Below are positions 32,633-40,545 of a DNA stretch of 40,912 nucleotides, piece by piece. Position 1 is the stretch's first letter. The number at the start of each line of letters is the position of its first letter. This DNA is from Deltaproteobacteria bacterium (GTDB lineage: Bacteria > Desulfobacterota > Desulfomonilia > UBA1062). Under the pieces are notes generated by a model that saw only the letters and a program-made list of their open reading frames with translations, was not told where the DNA came from and did not search any database. The translations under genes and the position numbers were made by a program. The stretch covers positions 1 to 40,912 of the forward strand of contig JAHDKO010000024.1 of NCBI GenBank assembly GCA_018436855.1, written 5' to 3'.

Positions 32633-34759
32633 CTAGTGGACTGCCAGGGATTTCTCCGTGAATTCCACCTGCTGGGTGAGCTTGTTGATGTCGAGGATCA
32701 GCGCGACGGTGCCGTCTCCCATGATGGTGGCCCCGGACACGCCGTCCACGTGCCTGAGGAACTTGCCCAGGTTCTTGATCACGGTCTGGTGCTGGCCCAC
32801 GACCTTGTCCACCACGAAACCGATCCGGCGCTCGCCGATCTCGGTGACCACCACCTGCTCGATGGCCGGATTGTCGCCGTCGAGCGAGAAGACTTCCCGC
32901 AAGGGAATATAGGGCACAATCTCGTCCCGGACCCGGGCCAGGTTTCTGCCGTGGGCGTGCCGCCGGTCGTCGGCGCTGAGCTCCACGCACTCCACCACGG
33001 CATTGAGCGGCATGACGAAGTATTCGTCGGATATGGTCACCAGCAGGCCGTCGATGATGGCAAGGGTGAGCGGCAGCTTCAAAGTTATGGTCGTGCCTTT
33101 GTCTTTTGCGGATGCGATCTCCACGGTGCCTCCGAATGCCTCGATGCTGCTGGTCACCACGTCCATTCCCACACCCCTTCCCGAGACCTTGGATACACTC
33201 CGGGCGGTCGAGAAGCCGGGTGCGAGGATGAGCTCGAAGATCTCCTTTTCGCTCAAATTTGCATCAGGGCTGATGAGACCTTTTTCCATGGCCTTGGCCC
33301 GGATGGCCTCGGTGTCGAGGCCGGCCCCGTCATCGCTCACCGAGATGAGCACATGGGCACCGGAATGCTCGGCGGTCAGGCGGATGGTCCCTTCCGCCGG
33401 TTTTCCCGCAGCCGCCCTTTTCTCAGGCGATTCGATGCCGTGGTCGATGCTGTTGCGGATGAGGTGGACCAGGGGGTCGCCGAGCCGGTCGATCACGGTC
33501 TTGTCGAGCTCGGTTTCCTCGCCTGAGGTGGTGAAATCAACCTCCTTGCCCAGCTCCGTGGAAAGGTCCCGCACCAGGCGCTTGAACTTGGCGAAGGTGG
33601 TCCCGATAGGGAGCATGCGGATGCCCATGGCATTGTCCCTGAGCTCGGCGGTCAGGCGCTCCACCTCTTCGGAAACCAGGGTGAGATCGGTGTCGTTTCT
33701 CTGGACGGAAAGCTGGGTGAGCCTCGCCTGTACGGTGACCAGCTCGCCCACCAGGTTCACCAGGGAGTCGAGCTTGTGGGAGGCCACCCGGATGCTGGAT
33801 GCGGCATCTCCGGACAGATTGCCCATGCGTTTTTTGCGCAGATTGCGCACGTGCTCCTGCTCCACCAGGGCGGACTGCACCTCGGAACGGCGGGCCTTGC
33901 CCGATTCCACGAGCAGCTCGCCGATCCTCTTCTGCCTGCCCAGGATGCTCTCCAGGTCGCTCAGGCTGATGTCTCCCCGGTCGAAGAGGATCTCGCCGAT
34001 CTTCTTGTACTCCTCGTGATCGATCTCACTGTAGTCGTCGATCTTGGTCACCTCGACGTCGCTGATGTGCTCCACGAAGATGAACACATCGCGGATGGCG
34101 TCGGCATCCTTGTCCGTGGTGAGGATGATGTCCCAGTAGGTGTAGCATGCCTCGGGGTCCAGCTCCTTCAACCCGGGAAGCTCTTTGAGGTGGCAGATGA
34201 CGTGCGCGTGGCCGAGCCCCCTGATCTCGTTCAGCAGGGGGATGGGGTTGGTTCCGTTCTGGAACAGCTCGCGATGGGGCTTGAAACGGATGCGGTAGGT
34301 GGTTTCCGCCTTCAGGTCGTCCGCCTGCTCCCCACCGGAGTCTGCCGGGCGGGAATCGTCCTGTTCCGGGGCGGTGCCTTCCATGGAGGAGATGAGCTTC
34401 TTGAACGAGGCGGTGATCTCCTCGGCAAGAGTGGCGTCCGCCTCCTCTCCCCCCTGAGACGCATTCAGCATGACCTTGATCTGGTCGCAGGACCGCAAGG
34501 TCAGGCTGATAAGCTCTTCGTCGACGGAAAGCTTTTCCTCGCGGATGAGGTCGTAAACCGTCTCGATAGTGTGGGTGAACGATGCGATGTCATCGAAGCC
34601 GAACATGGCCCCGGATCCCTTGATGGTGTGCATGGCCCGGAAAATCCGGTTCACGGTATCCAGGTCGCCCGGCTGCTGCTCCAACTCGATGAGTGCCTCC
34701 TCGAGATCGGCCAGCAGCTCGAATGCCTCTTCACGGTAGAGCTGTTTCTGTGCGTCCAT
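32633..34759 (-). CDS. cheA: Chemotaxis histidine kinase CheA with MshEN-like insert
   Basis: The 708-residue kinase has the HPt domain with H44 (RAMHTIKGSG), a linker, a P2-like domain (about 154-241), a tandem 24-residue repeat (253-276 and 278-301), the dimerisation helices (about 325-385), the ATPase (HLIRNSIDHGIE, SDDGAGLD, GRGVGMDVV) and a CheW-like regulatory domain (565-700). The repeat fits the RLGxxL-xxxG...L...L..Q consensus of the c-di-GMP-binding MshEN domain; binding is inference. The start is ATG 34759, with AGGAG eight bases upstream; ATG 34765 would lie too close to that site. It is the last gene of the che operon. I see no terminator after it. Confidence 0.93.
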   Translation of the reverse strand: MDAQKQLYREEAFELLADLEEALIELEQQPGDLDTVNRIFRAMHTIKGSGAMFGFDDIASFTHTIETVYDLIREEKLSVDEELISLTLRSCDQIKVMLNASQGGEEADATLAEEITASFKKLISSMEGTAPEQDDSRPADSGGEQADDLKAETTYRIRFKPHRELFQNGTNPIPLLNEIRGLGHAHVICHLKELPGLKELDPEACYTYWDIILTTDKDADAIRDVFIFVEHISDVEVTKIDDYSEIDHEEYKKIGEILFDRGDISLSDLESILGRQKRIGELLVESGKARRSEVQSALVEQEHVRNLRKKRMGNLSGDAASSIRVASHKLDSLVNLVGELVTVQARLTQLSVQRNDTDLTLVSEEVERLTAELRDNAMGIRMLPIGTTFAKFKRLVRDLSTELGKEVDFTTSGEETELDKTVIDRLGDPLVHLIRNSIDHGIESPEKRAAAGKPAEGTIRLTAEHSGAHVLISVSDDGAGLDTEAIRAKAMEKGLISPDANLSEKEIFELILAPGFSTARSVSKVSGRGVGMDVVTSSIEAFGGTVEIASAKDKGTTITLKLPLTLAIIDGLLVTISDEYFVMPLNAVVECVELSADDRRHAHGRNLARVRDEIVPYIPLREVFSLDGDNPAIEQVVVTEIGERRIGFVVDKVVGQHQTVIKNLGKFLRHVDGVSGATIMGDGTVALILDINKLTQQVEFTEKSLAVH

Positions 34760-34806
34760 ATGCATATCTCCTGAAAAATCAGAACTCGTCTCGTGTCTCC
34801 TTGAAG

Positions 34807-35172
34807 TTATCCGAGCAGCCTTTTCACCACGGCGATAAGCTGCTCGGGCTTGAAGGGCTTCACGATCCAGCCGGTCGCGCCCGCCTGTCTGCCCGAATCC
34901 TTCTTGTCCTGATGGGACTCGGTGGTGAGCATGACGATGGGCGTGAATTTGTATGAAGGGTTGGTGCGCAAGGCTTGGATGAGCTCGATCCCGTTCATGT
35001 TGGGCATGTGCAGGTCCGTGATCACCATGCTGACTCTTCCTGAGCCGATCTTGGACAACGCATCTTTGCCGTCGGCGGCCTCGATCACCTCATACCCTTC
35101 TTTTTTGAGGGTAAAGGAGACCATCTGCCGGATGCTGGCCGAATCGTCCACGGTCAATATCTTCTTACTCAT
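34807..35172 (-). CDS. cheY: CheY-type response regulator
   Basis: A single receiver domain of 121 residues. The acidic pair is D9/D10, the phospho-acceptor D53 in MVITDLHMPNMNG, the switch threonine in LTTE (83-84) and K105 in VKPFKP. No output domain is attached, so it acts by binding a partner, classically a motor or other effector. The start is supported by the conserved MSKKILTVDDS; it overlaps the STAS gene by eight bases. Confidence 0.94.
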   Translation of the reverse strand: MSKKILTVDDSASIRQMVSFTLKKEGYEVIEAADGKDALSKIGSGRVSMVITDLHMPNMNGIELIQALRTNPSYKFTPIVMLTTESHQDKKDSGRQAGATGWIVKPFKPEQLIAVVKRLLG

Positions 35173-35521
35173 GGCCTTCTCCCATCTTCCACGGGCACTC
35201 CGGGGTGCAGGGCGAGTCGCATGCATCCGGGCTGATGGCCAGGGCCTCCAGCGCGGTATGGATTCCTGCGGGGATTTCTCCGGCAAGGGGCATTTTCCGG
35301 TTCGCCTGGTGAAAAGAACAGTGTGCCGAGCAGAGCACCTGCACGCACGCCAGATCGACCGACTCCACCGCGCTCATGTCCATCTCAAGGGGTTCTGCCG
35401 TCTCCAGGGCCTGAAGAAGGACGTGTTTCAGTTCCGATGCCGTTTCGATGGTGAGCGCCCCTTCCAGTCTCAGGGTTCTGCCCCTTCCTCCTGCCTTGTT
35501 CTGCCAAGTGATATTTCCCAT
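35165..35521 (-). CDS. STAS-domain protein with six cysteines
   Basis: The 118-residue protein has a STAS fold (GALTIETASELKHVLLQAL, LEMDMSAVESVDLACVQVL). In SpoIIAA-type proteins the phosphorylated site follows VD as SSG; here it is LAC, so there is no serine to phosphorylate. Cysteines lie at 59, 64, 68, 101, 105 and 109, in two clusters (C-x4-C-x3-C and C-x3-C-x3-C), the second in a short tail beyond the domain. STAS genes occur in several deltaproteobacterial che operons; their job is not settled. The start is ATG 35521, with GGAG upstream. Confidence 0.8.
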   Translation of the reverse strand: MGNITWQNKAGGRGRTLRLEGALTIETASELKHVLLQALETAEPLEMDMSAVESVDLACVQVLCSAHCSFHQANRKMPLAGEIPAGIHTALEALAISPDACDSPCTPECPWKMGEGHE

Positions 35522-35563
35522 CACAGATCTCCTTTGCGAGCCTCTGCCCTTTTCTTGCCCGTA

Positions 35564-37399
35564 TTAAAACAACTCCACATTATCGCCCAGATCTCCGCCG
35601 GCCGGGCGTTCCGGGCTGACATGCACCCTTTCGGTTTTCCGCTCCATGTGCTTGAAATGGACGTCCCGCTCGCTCTTCATGGTGTAGCGCCCGTCCAGGG
35701 CCTTGAGGTAGGTTTCGGCGGCGGACCTGTCGTGATCGGGGAAGGCGGCTGCGATGCCGTCCGCGACCTGTCCGAGGCGTTCCCGGGCTTCGGTCAGGGC
35801 CTCGTTCACCTCCTGGTGCACCGTGATCTCGCGGATCATGGAGGTGATGTCCCGCGCGAGTGTGTCGCCCTGGCCGTTCATGTCCGCGACAGCGGCCATG
35901 ACCCGGGTGTTTACCTCGTGGAGCGAGGCGATGATGGACCTGAGGCTGTTCATAAGCCTTTCCACCTGTCCCTGCTGGTCTTCCTGTATCGCCTCCAGGT
36001 CTTGGTCAAAGGATTGGGCCGCTTCTCCCACCTCGGCCAGGGTGTTCGAGAGCGCGAGGGTATCCGAACGCGAATTTTTCGAAAGCTCGTAAATGCTGCC
36101 CGAGATGGTGTCCAGGGCGGCGCCCTCGCTTCCGATATGGGCCGCTTTGATCCGGGCGTTCAGGGCGATGAGCTGGAGATTCAGGCCCAGGTCTTCGATC
36201 TCTTTGACAAAATGCGACATCTCCGAGACCATGTCGCTGACCGATCTGATGGTGGAGGTCAGGCGCGATTGTTCCGAGATATCCTGATCAAGGGCGGTAA
36301 GAACCGACGAGATGCCCGAGTCGATCTCCTCCATGAAGCTGATGCCCTCGTAGTCCGACGCCCAGGCAACGGCATTGGCTTCGCGCATGATCTCATTCAC
36401 GTTCCGGGCTATGCTTCCCAGGTTGGCCAGGATGTCCTCCACCGCGCTGAAAAACTCGTCCTGAGACTGGGAAAGCTGAAGGGTCTGGAGAGCACAGATC
36501 TCCGCCGAGATGCCTGCGAGCTGCGGCAGAGGTTTCTCCCCTGCCTCCATATCAGCGGTGATGCCTTCGAGGGCCTCTCTGACATGACCGATCTGCTGCC
36601 GGGTGATATCGTGGAACTGCAGGCCCGACACGATTTCTTCGATGTTTCCGGTGATCTCTCCGGTGCTCCGTGCGATGCGATGTGCACTGCTGGTCGCTTT
36701 TTCGGTTCTCGTGCTCAGGATCGCGTGGTTCGATTCGATGTGCTGGAGCATCATCCCGGTCTGCGTTCTCTGGGCCTTCTGAGAGGCAGACATGTCCGAG
36801 AGGGTTTTGCTGATGGTGACCAGGAGGGTGTCGGTCTTTCTCTTCATCTCGATGGATTTTTCCCTGACGCTCTCCGAGAGGTTCTTCACGTCGTCGGTGA
36901 GCGAGCTGAACCCGGTATCACTGGTGAAGAGGTGAACGTTTTCCACCCGGGTGAAGAATCCCAGCATTCGCAGGTTGAGCACAAGGAGCTTGAAATCCTC
37001 CAGAGACGAAGACACGGACCGCAGGGTGTCGTAATACTGCCTGAGCACCTGCGAGGTCCTTTCGGAATGATTCCGGGACGTGTCCAGGTGGCGCCGAAGT
37101 TCCTCGATGATATCCATGAGCGAGCCGACTGACTGGTGAAATTCCTCGCCGGTCATGAGGCCCAGTACCCGGGAGGCCGTCTCGGCCATTTCCGTGGACC
37201 GCTGGTGAAAATCCTGGAGCTTCTCCCCGATCTGGAGAAAGTCCTGCTCGGTTTTGGTCTCGAGCGTGCTCAGACTCTCCGAGACCCTCGAGAGTGTCCT
37301 GATCCAGGAGCCTGCCGCTGCCTTGCCGGAGCGGTCTTTTGCATCTCCGCCGTCAGTGTGATCGCTTCTGATGAACCTGGTGAGTTGTCTTTTTTTCAT
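35564..37399 (-). CDS. Soluble MCP-like chemoreceptor protein
   Basis: A 611-residue, mostly helical protein without membrane helices or signal peptide. Two segments resemble receptor signalling tips: 143-182 (LRMLGFFTRVENVHLF, then VKNLSESV) and 404-445 (LGLNLQLIALNARIKAAHIG, then SIYELSKNS), the second closest to the LLALNAAIEAARAGE consensus but altered. Between them, 259-272 reads GLQFHDITRQQIGH, like the CheZ phosphatase helix. The C-terminal tail is charged. It sits between cheB and the STAS gene, so it is probably a receptor-like scaffold or phosphatase for this pathway. The start is ATG 37399 with a close GAGG; the longer open frame upstream overlaps cheB and is rejected. Confidence 0.75.
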   Translation of the reverse strand: MKKRQLTRFIRSDHTDGGDAKDRSGKAAAGSWIRTLSRVSESLSTLETKTEQDFLQIGEKLQDFHQRSTEMAETASRVLGLMTGEEFHQSVGSLMDIIEELRRHLDTSRNHSERTSQVLRQYYDTLRSVSSSLEDFKLLVLNLRMLGFFTRVENVHLFTSDTGFSSLTDDVKNLSESVREKSIEMKRKTDTLLVTISKTLSDMSASQKAQRTQTGMMLQHIESNHAILSTRTEKATSSAHRIARSTGEITGNIEEIVSGLQFHDITRQQIGHVREALEGITADMEAGEKPLPQLAGISAEICALQTLQLSQSQDEFFSAVEDILANLGSIARNVNEIMREANAVAWASDYEGISFMEEIDSGISSVLTALDQDISEQSRLTSTIRSVSDMVSEMSHFVKEIEDLGLNLQLIALNARIKAAHIGSEGAALDTISGSIYELSKNSRSDTLALSNTLAEVGEAAQSFDQDLEAIQEDQQGQVERLMNSLRSIIASLHEVNTRVMAAVADMNGQGDTLARDITSMIREITVHQEVNEALTEARERLGQVADGIAAAFPDHDRSAAETYLKALDGRYTMKSERDVHFKHMERKTERVHVSPERPAGGDLGDNVELF

Positions 37400-37404
37400 T
37401 TCCT

Positions 37405-38487
37405 CTATCCGATCGTTATGGTTGTGTTGTATGCCTTCATGATCTCCCGGTGTATGGCCTGGAGCGGCAGCACCTTCTGCACGCCCCCCATCCTGACGGC
37501 CTCTGCGGGCATCCCGAACACGATGCAGGAGCTCTCGTCCTGTGCGATGGTGTACGCCCCCGATTCCCTGAGCTCCAGCATGCCGCGCGCGCCGTCGTCC
37601 CCCATGCCGGTCATGATCACGCCGATGGCGTTTCTGCCGGCATATCGCGCCGCCGAGCGGAACAGGACGTCCACCGACGGCCGGTGGCGGCAGACCAAGG
37701 GGCCGTCCTTGATCTCCACATAGTACCGGGCGCCGCTCCTCTTGAGCAGGAGGTGCCTGTTCCCCGGGGCGATCAGCGCGTGTCCGGGGAGAACCGTGTC
37801 GTTGTGGGACGCCTCTCTGACCGTAATGCGGCACAGTCCGTCCAGCCTCTGGGAGAACGCCTTGGTGAACCCCTCGGGCATGTGCTGGACGATTGCGATG
37901 CCCGGGCAGTTTTCGGGAAGGGCCTCCAGGAACACCCGCAGCGCCTCGGTCCCTCCTGTGGATGCACCAATCACCACGACCTTCTCCGTGGTCTGAAGCT
38001 GCGAGTCAGGCCTGGCAGGGGGAATGACGGCGTCCGCGCTGAGCTTGGGCGTCGCCAGGGAGTGGTCGGGCGTCTTCTTTCTTGCCCGGGTTCTCGATGC
38101 GGCCACCACCACGTCGCAGATGAGCGTGGTCGATTCCTGCAGCATCTGCTTGGTCCCCAGCGACGGCTTGTGAATCACCTCGACGGCCCCGAAATCCAGT
38201 GCCTTCATGGCCGTCTCCGTGCCCTTGCCCGCGAGCGACGAACAGATCACCACCGGTATGGGGTGCTGGTCCATGATCTTCTTCAGGAAGGTGAGCCCGT
38301 CCATCTTCGGCATCTCCACGTCCAGGGTGATTACGTCGGGCACCTCGGCTCGCATTTTCTCCGCAGCCGCGTACGGGTCGGACGCCACCCCCATGACCTC
38401 GATCCTCGGGTCGGAAGAGAGTATCTCCTGGAGCGTCTGGCGCACCAGGGCGGAATCGTCGACAATGAGCACCCGTATCTTCTTCAT
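37405..38487 (-). CDS. cheB: Receptor methylesterase/deamidase CheB
   Basis: The 360-residue enzyme has a receiver domain with D56 ([13 protein letters not shown]) and a C-terminal methylesterase with S176 (GASTGG), H202 (VQHMPEGFT) and D298 (TGMGDDGA). It removes methyl groups from receptors when phosphorylated by CheA, giving adaptation together with CheR. It overlaps cheD by four bases and is followed by the MCP-like gene five bases on. Confidence 0.97.
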   Translation of the reverse strand: MKKIRVLIVDDSALVRQTLQEILSSDPRIEVMGVASDPYAAAEKMRAEVPDVITLDVEMPKMDGLTFLKKIMDQHPIPVVICSSLAGKGTETAMKALDFGAVEVIHKPSLGTKQMLQESTTLICDVVVAASRTRARKKTPDHSLATPKLSADAVIPPARPDSQLQTTEKVVVIGASTGGTEALRVFLEALPENCPGIAIVQHMPEGFTKAFSQRLDGLCRITVREASHNDTVLPGHALIAPGNRHLLLKRSGARYYVEIKDGPLVCRHRPSVDVLFRSAARYAGRNAIGVIMTGMGDDGARGMLELRESGAYTIAQDESSCIVFGMPAEAVRMGGVQKVLPLQAIHREIMKAYNTTITIG

Positions 38488-39017
38488 TTCCTTTCCCCGC
38501 AGTCGATCTGTGATGTCTGGGTCTTGATGATGAACTTGGCGAGAACATCGCCGGTCAGGGTGTTGAAAATGAGCTTGCGCCCCCGGTTTCCTCCCACGTT
38601 CCAGGCCTTCAGCGGGATCCGGTGCCTCTTGAGGAAGGCCAGGGCCGCATCTACGTTCCTCTTTCCGATGTTCATGTCCTCACTGAGAGGGCGTGTGTCC
38701 TGGAACATGGCCGCCCCGCCGAACATCTTCACCTCGATGTCGCGCATCCTGATCCCCTTGCCGGTGTACTGTTCGATCATCCACTGCAGGGAAGAGTCCA
38801 CGTACTGGAACGCCCCGTCCTTCTTCCCGTCCCTGCCCTGGGCGATACTGGGCATGACCGCGTGGCAGATTACGCTCATCCTTGTCGCCCGGTGGTGCAT
38901 GGTGATGGACAGGCATGAGCCCAGAACCGTGGTGACGAGCGAGGGATCGAGGGTGAGATGGATCTCGCCCGGTTTCAGGTAGCAGGTCTTGATTCCGGGC
39001 TCGGCCGCACGGATCAC
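38484..39017 (-). CDS. cheD: Receptor glutamine deamidase CheD
   Basis: The 177-residue protein has the CheD triad: C35 in VLGSCLSI, H52 in VICHAVMP and T29 just before the cysteine loop. It deamidates receptor glutamines and may bind CheC-type phosphatases. The start is GTG 39017, with AGGAGG eight bases upstream. It overlaps both cheR and cheB, so the three are translated together. Confidence 0.95.
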   Translation of the reverse strand: MIRAAEPGIKTCYLKPGEIHLTLDPSLVTTVLGSCLSITMHHRATRMSVICHAVMPSIAQGRDGKKDGAFQYVDSSLQWMIEQYTGKGIRMRDIEVKMFGGAAMFQDTRPLSEDMNIGKRNVDAALAFLKRHRIPLKAWNVGGNRGRKLIFNTLTGDVLAKFIIKTQTSQIDCGERK

Positions 39018-39889
39018 GATGGGATCCTCCTTGACACCGTGTTGGCCACCGGCATCAGGGGAACCCTCATGCCGTTGATGGTCTCCGAATGGCCGGTGAA
39101 GAGGTACCCGCCCGGGTGAAGGTGCCCGCAGATCCGGTTGATCACGGTCTCCTGGGTGGGGCGGTCGAAGTAGATGAGCACGTTGCGGCAGAAGATGACG
39201 TCCATCTTCTCGCGCATGCCGAAATCCTCGGCCATGAAGTTGAGCCGGCGGAACTTCACGTGGGCCCTGAGCTCGGGTACGATGCGAATCAGCCCCTTGC
39301 TCCGGTCCCTGCTTCTCATGAGATAGTTGCGCTTGAATTCAAGGGGAATGTTTTCCGCGCGCTCCTCGTCATAGATGCCGTCCCGGGCGGTCTGCAGCAC
39401 CCGGGTGGAGATGTCGGTGCCCAAGACCTGGAAGGAGAACCCCTGTGCCCTGCGGGAAAACTGGTCGAGCACCATGGCCAAAGTATACGGCTCTTCACCG
39501 GATGAACAGGCCGCAGACCATACCATGAACGGCCTTCTGATTCCCGCGCCCCTGGTCTGAATGAGCTCGGGCACCACGTTTTCGATGAGATATTCGAAGT
39601 GCTGGGCCTCGCGGAAGAACTCGGTCTTGTTGGTGGTGACCACGTCGATCATGTGCACAAGTTCGCTGGCAATGCCTTCGGGGCTGAACAGGTAGCTGCA
39701 GTACTCGTCGTAGGAGCCCAGGCCGATCGATCTGAGGCGTTTCTGGAGCCTGGCCTCCAGCATGGTCTTTTTCGTCAGCGGCATCTTGATCCCGCTTTCC
39801 CGGTAGATGAATTCGCTCAGGCGCGAAAACAGATCCTGCGACATGCTGGCGCGCGGAAAGGTGGTTGTGCTTGCTTGCGTCGTTCCCAT
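39014..39889 (-). CDS. cheR: Receptor methyltransferase CheR
   Basis: The 291-residue SAM-dependent methyltransferase has the N-terminal helical domain, TEFFREAQHFEYL, SAM-binding WSAACSSGEEPYTLAM, LGTDIS and CRNVLIYF, all typical. It methylates receptor glutamates. ATG 39889 is chosen, with AAGG upstream; a TTG at 39925 would add 12 lysine/arginine-rich residues and has no ribosome-binding site. A large hairpin lies between it and cheW. Confidence 0.95.
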   Translation of the reverse strand: MGTTQASTTTFPRASMSQDLFSRLSEFIYRESGIKMPLTKKTMLEARLQKRLRSIGLGSYDEYCSYLFSPEGIASELVHMIDVVTTNKTEFFREAQHFEYLIENVVPELIQTRGAGIRRPFMVWSAACSSGEEPYTLAMVLDQFSRRAQGFSFQVLGTDISTRVLQTARDGIYDEERAENIPLEFKRNYLMRSRDRSKGLIRIVPELRAHVKFRRLNFMAEDFGMREKMDVIFCRNVLIYFDRPTQETVINRICGHLHPGGYLFTGHSETINGMRVPLMPVANTVSRRIPS

Positions 39890-39927
39890 CTGCCTTGAAG
39901 CCTTCTCTTTTCTTTGTCTCTTCAATA

Positions 39928-39963
39928 CGCCGGCCGGCCGTTACAAGACACGGCCGGCCGGCG
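39928..39963. repeat. Perfect 14-bp GC-rich inverted repeat between cheW and cheR
   Basis: Positions 39928-39941 pair perfectly with 39950-39963 around an eight-base loop; the arms contain GGCCGGCC. There is no T-run on either side. It lies about 40 bases upstream of the cheR start, inside the operon, and could set the ratio of upstream to downstream expression. Confidence 0.85.
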
Positions 39964-39978
39964 GTAAAGGGGGCTGAT

Positions 39979-40527
39979 TTATCCCGGAATCTCCGGTGAA
40001 CAGATCTCCCGGAGCTCCTCCTGACGGCCGCAGGCGGCCGCACCCGGTGATGACTGGCTGACGAGCGAGAGCTCGTCTGCGGAGAACACCTTGTCGATGT
40101 CGAGGATCATGATGAACTCATCATCGCGTTTGCCCATGCCCCTTAAGAACTCAGTGTTGAGCCGGGTGCCGATCTTGGGCGCAGGCTCGATGTGCTCGGG
40201 CTCGATTTCCATGACCTCGTGCACCGAGTCGGCCAGTGCGCCCAGAGTGGTCATGTCGCCGTCCACGTCGATTTCGCAGATGATGATCCGGGTATTGACG
40301 GTTTTATCCGTGTTCCCGATGCCGAACTTGTCCTTGAGGTCCACCACCGGCACCACGGTGCCCCGCAGGTTGATCACGCCTCGCATGAAGGGCGGCGACT
40401 GGGGCACCTTGGTGATCCGCGTGAAGTCCAGCACCTCTCTGACCCGGGTGATCTCCAGTGCGAATTCCTCCTCGTCGAGGTGGAACGAGAGATACTGGGT
40501 TGTCTCGGTTATTCCTTGTACGCTCAT
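39979..40527 (-). CDS. cheW: Chemotaxis coupling protein CheW
   Basis: The 182-residue adaptor has the CheW SH3-like fold: YLSFHLDEEEFALEI, VREVLDFTRITKVPQSPPF, MRGVINLRGTVVPVVDL, LADSVHEVMEI. It couples receptors to CheA. It follows the receptor gene by 18 bases. A 25-residue tail beyond the domain contains SSPGAAACGRQEEL and has no recognisable motif. Confidence 0.95.
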   Translation of the reverse strand: MSVQGITETTQYLSFHLDEEEFALEITRVREVLDFTRITKVPQSPPFMRGVINLRGTVVPVVDLKDKFGIGNTDKTVNTRIIICEIDVDGDMTTLGALADSVHEVMEIEPEHIEPAPKIGTRLNTEFLRGMGKRDDEFIMILDIDKVFSADELSLVSQSSPGAAACGRQEELREICSPEIPG

Positions 40528-40545
40528 GACTTTCTCCTCGTCTCT

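Noticed and set aside
37400..37834. Long N-terminal extension of the MCP-like protein through cheB
   Set aside because: The region is cheB in another frame; the extension is arginine/glycine/proline-rich shadow sequence and the protein clearly starts at MKKRQLTRFI.
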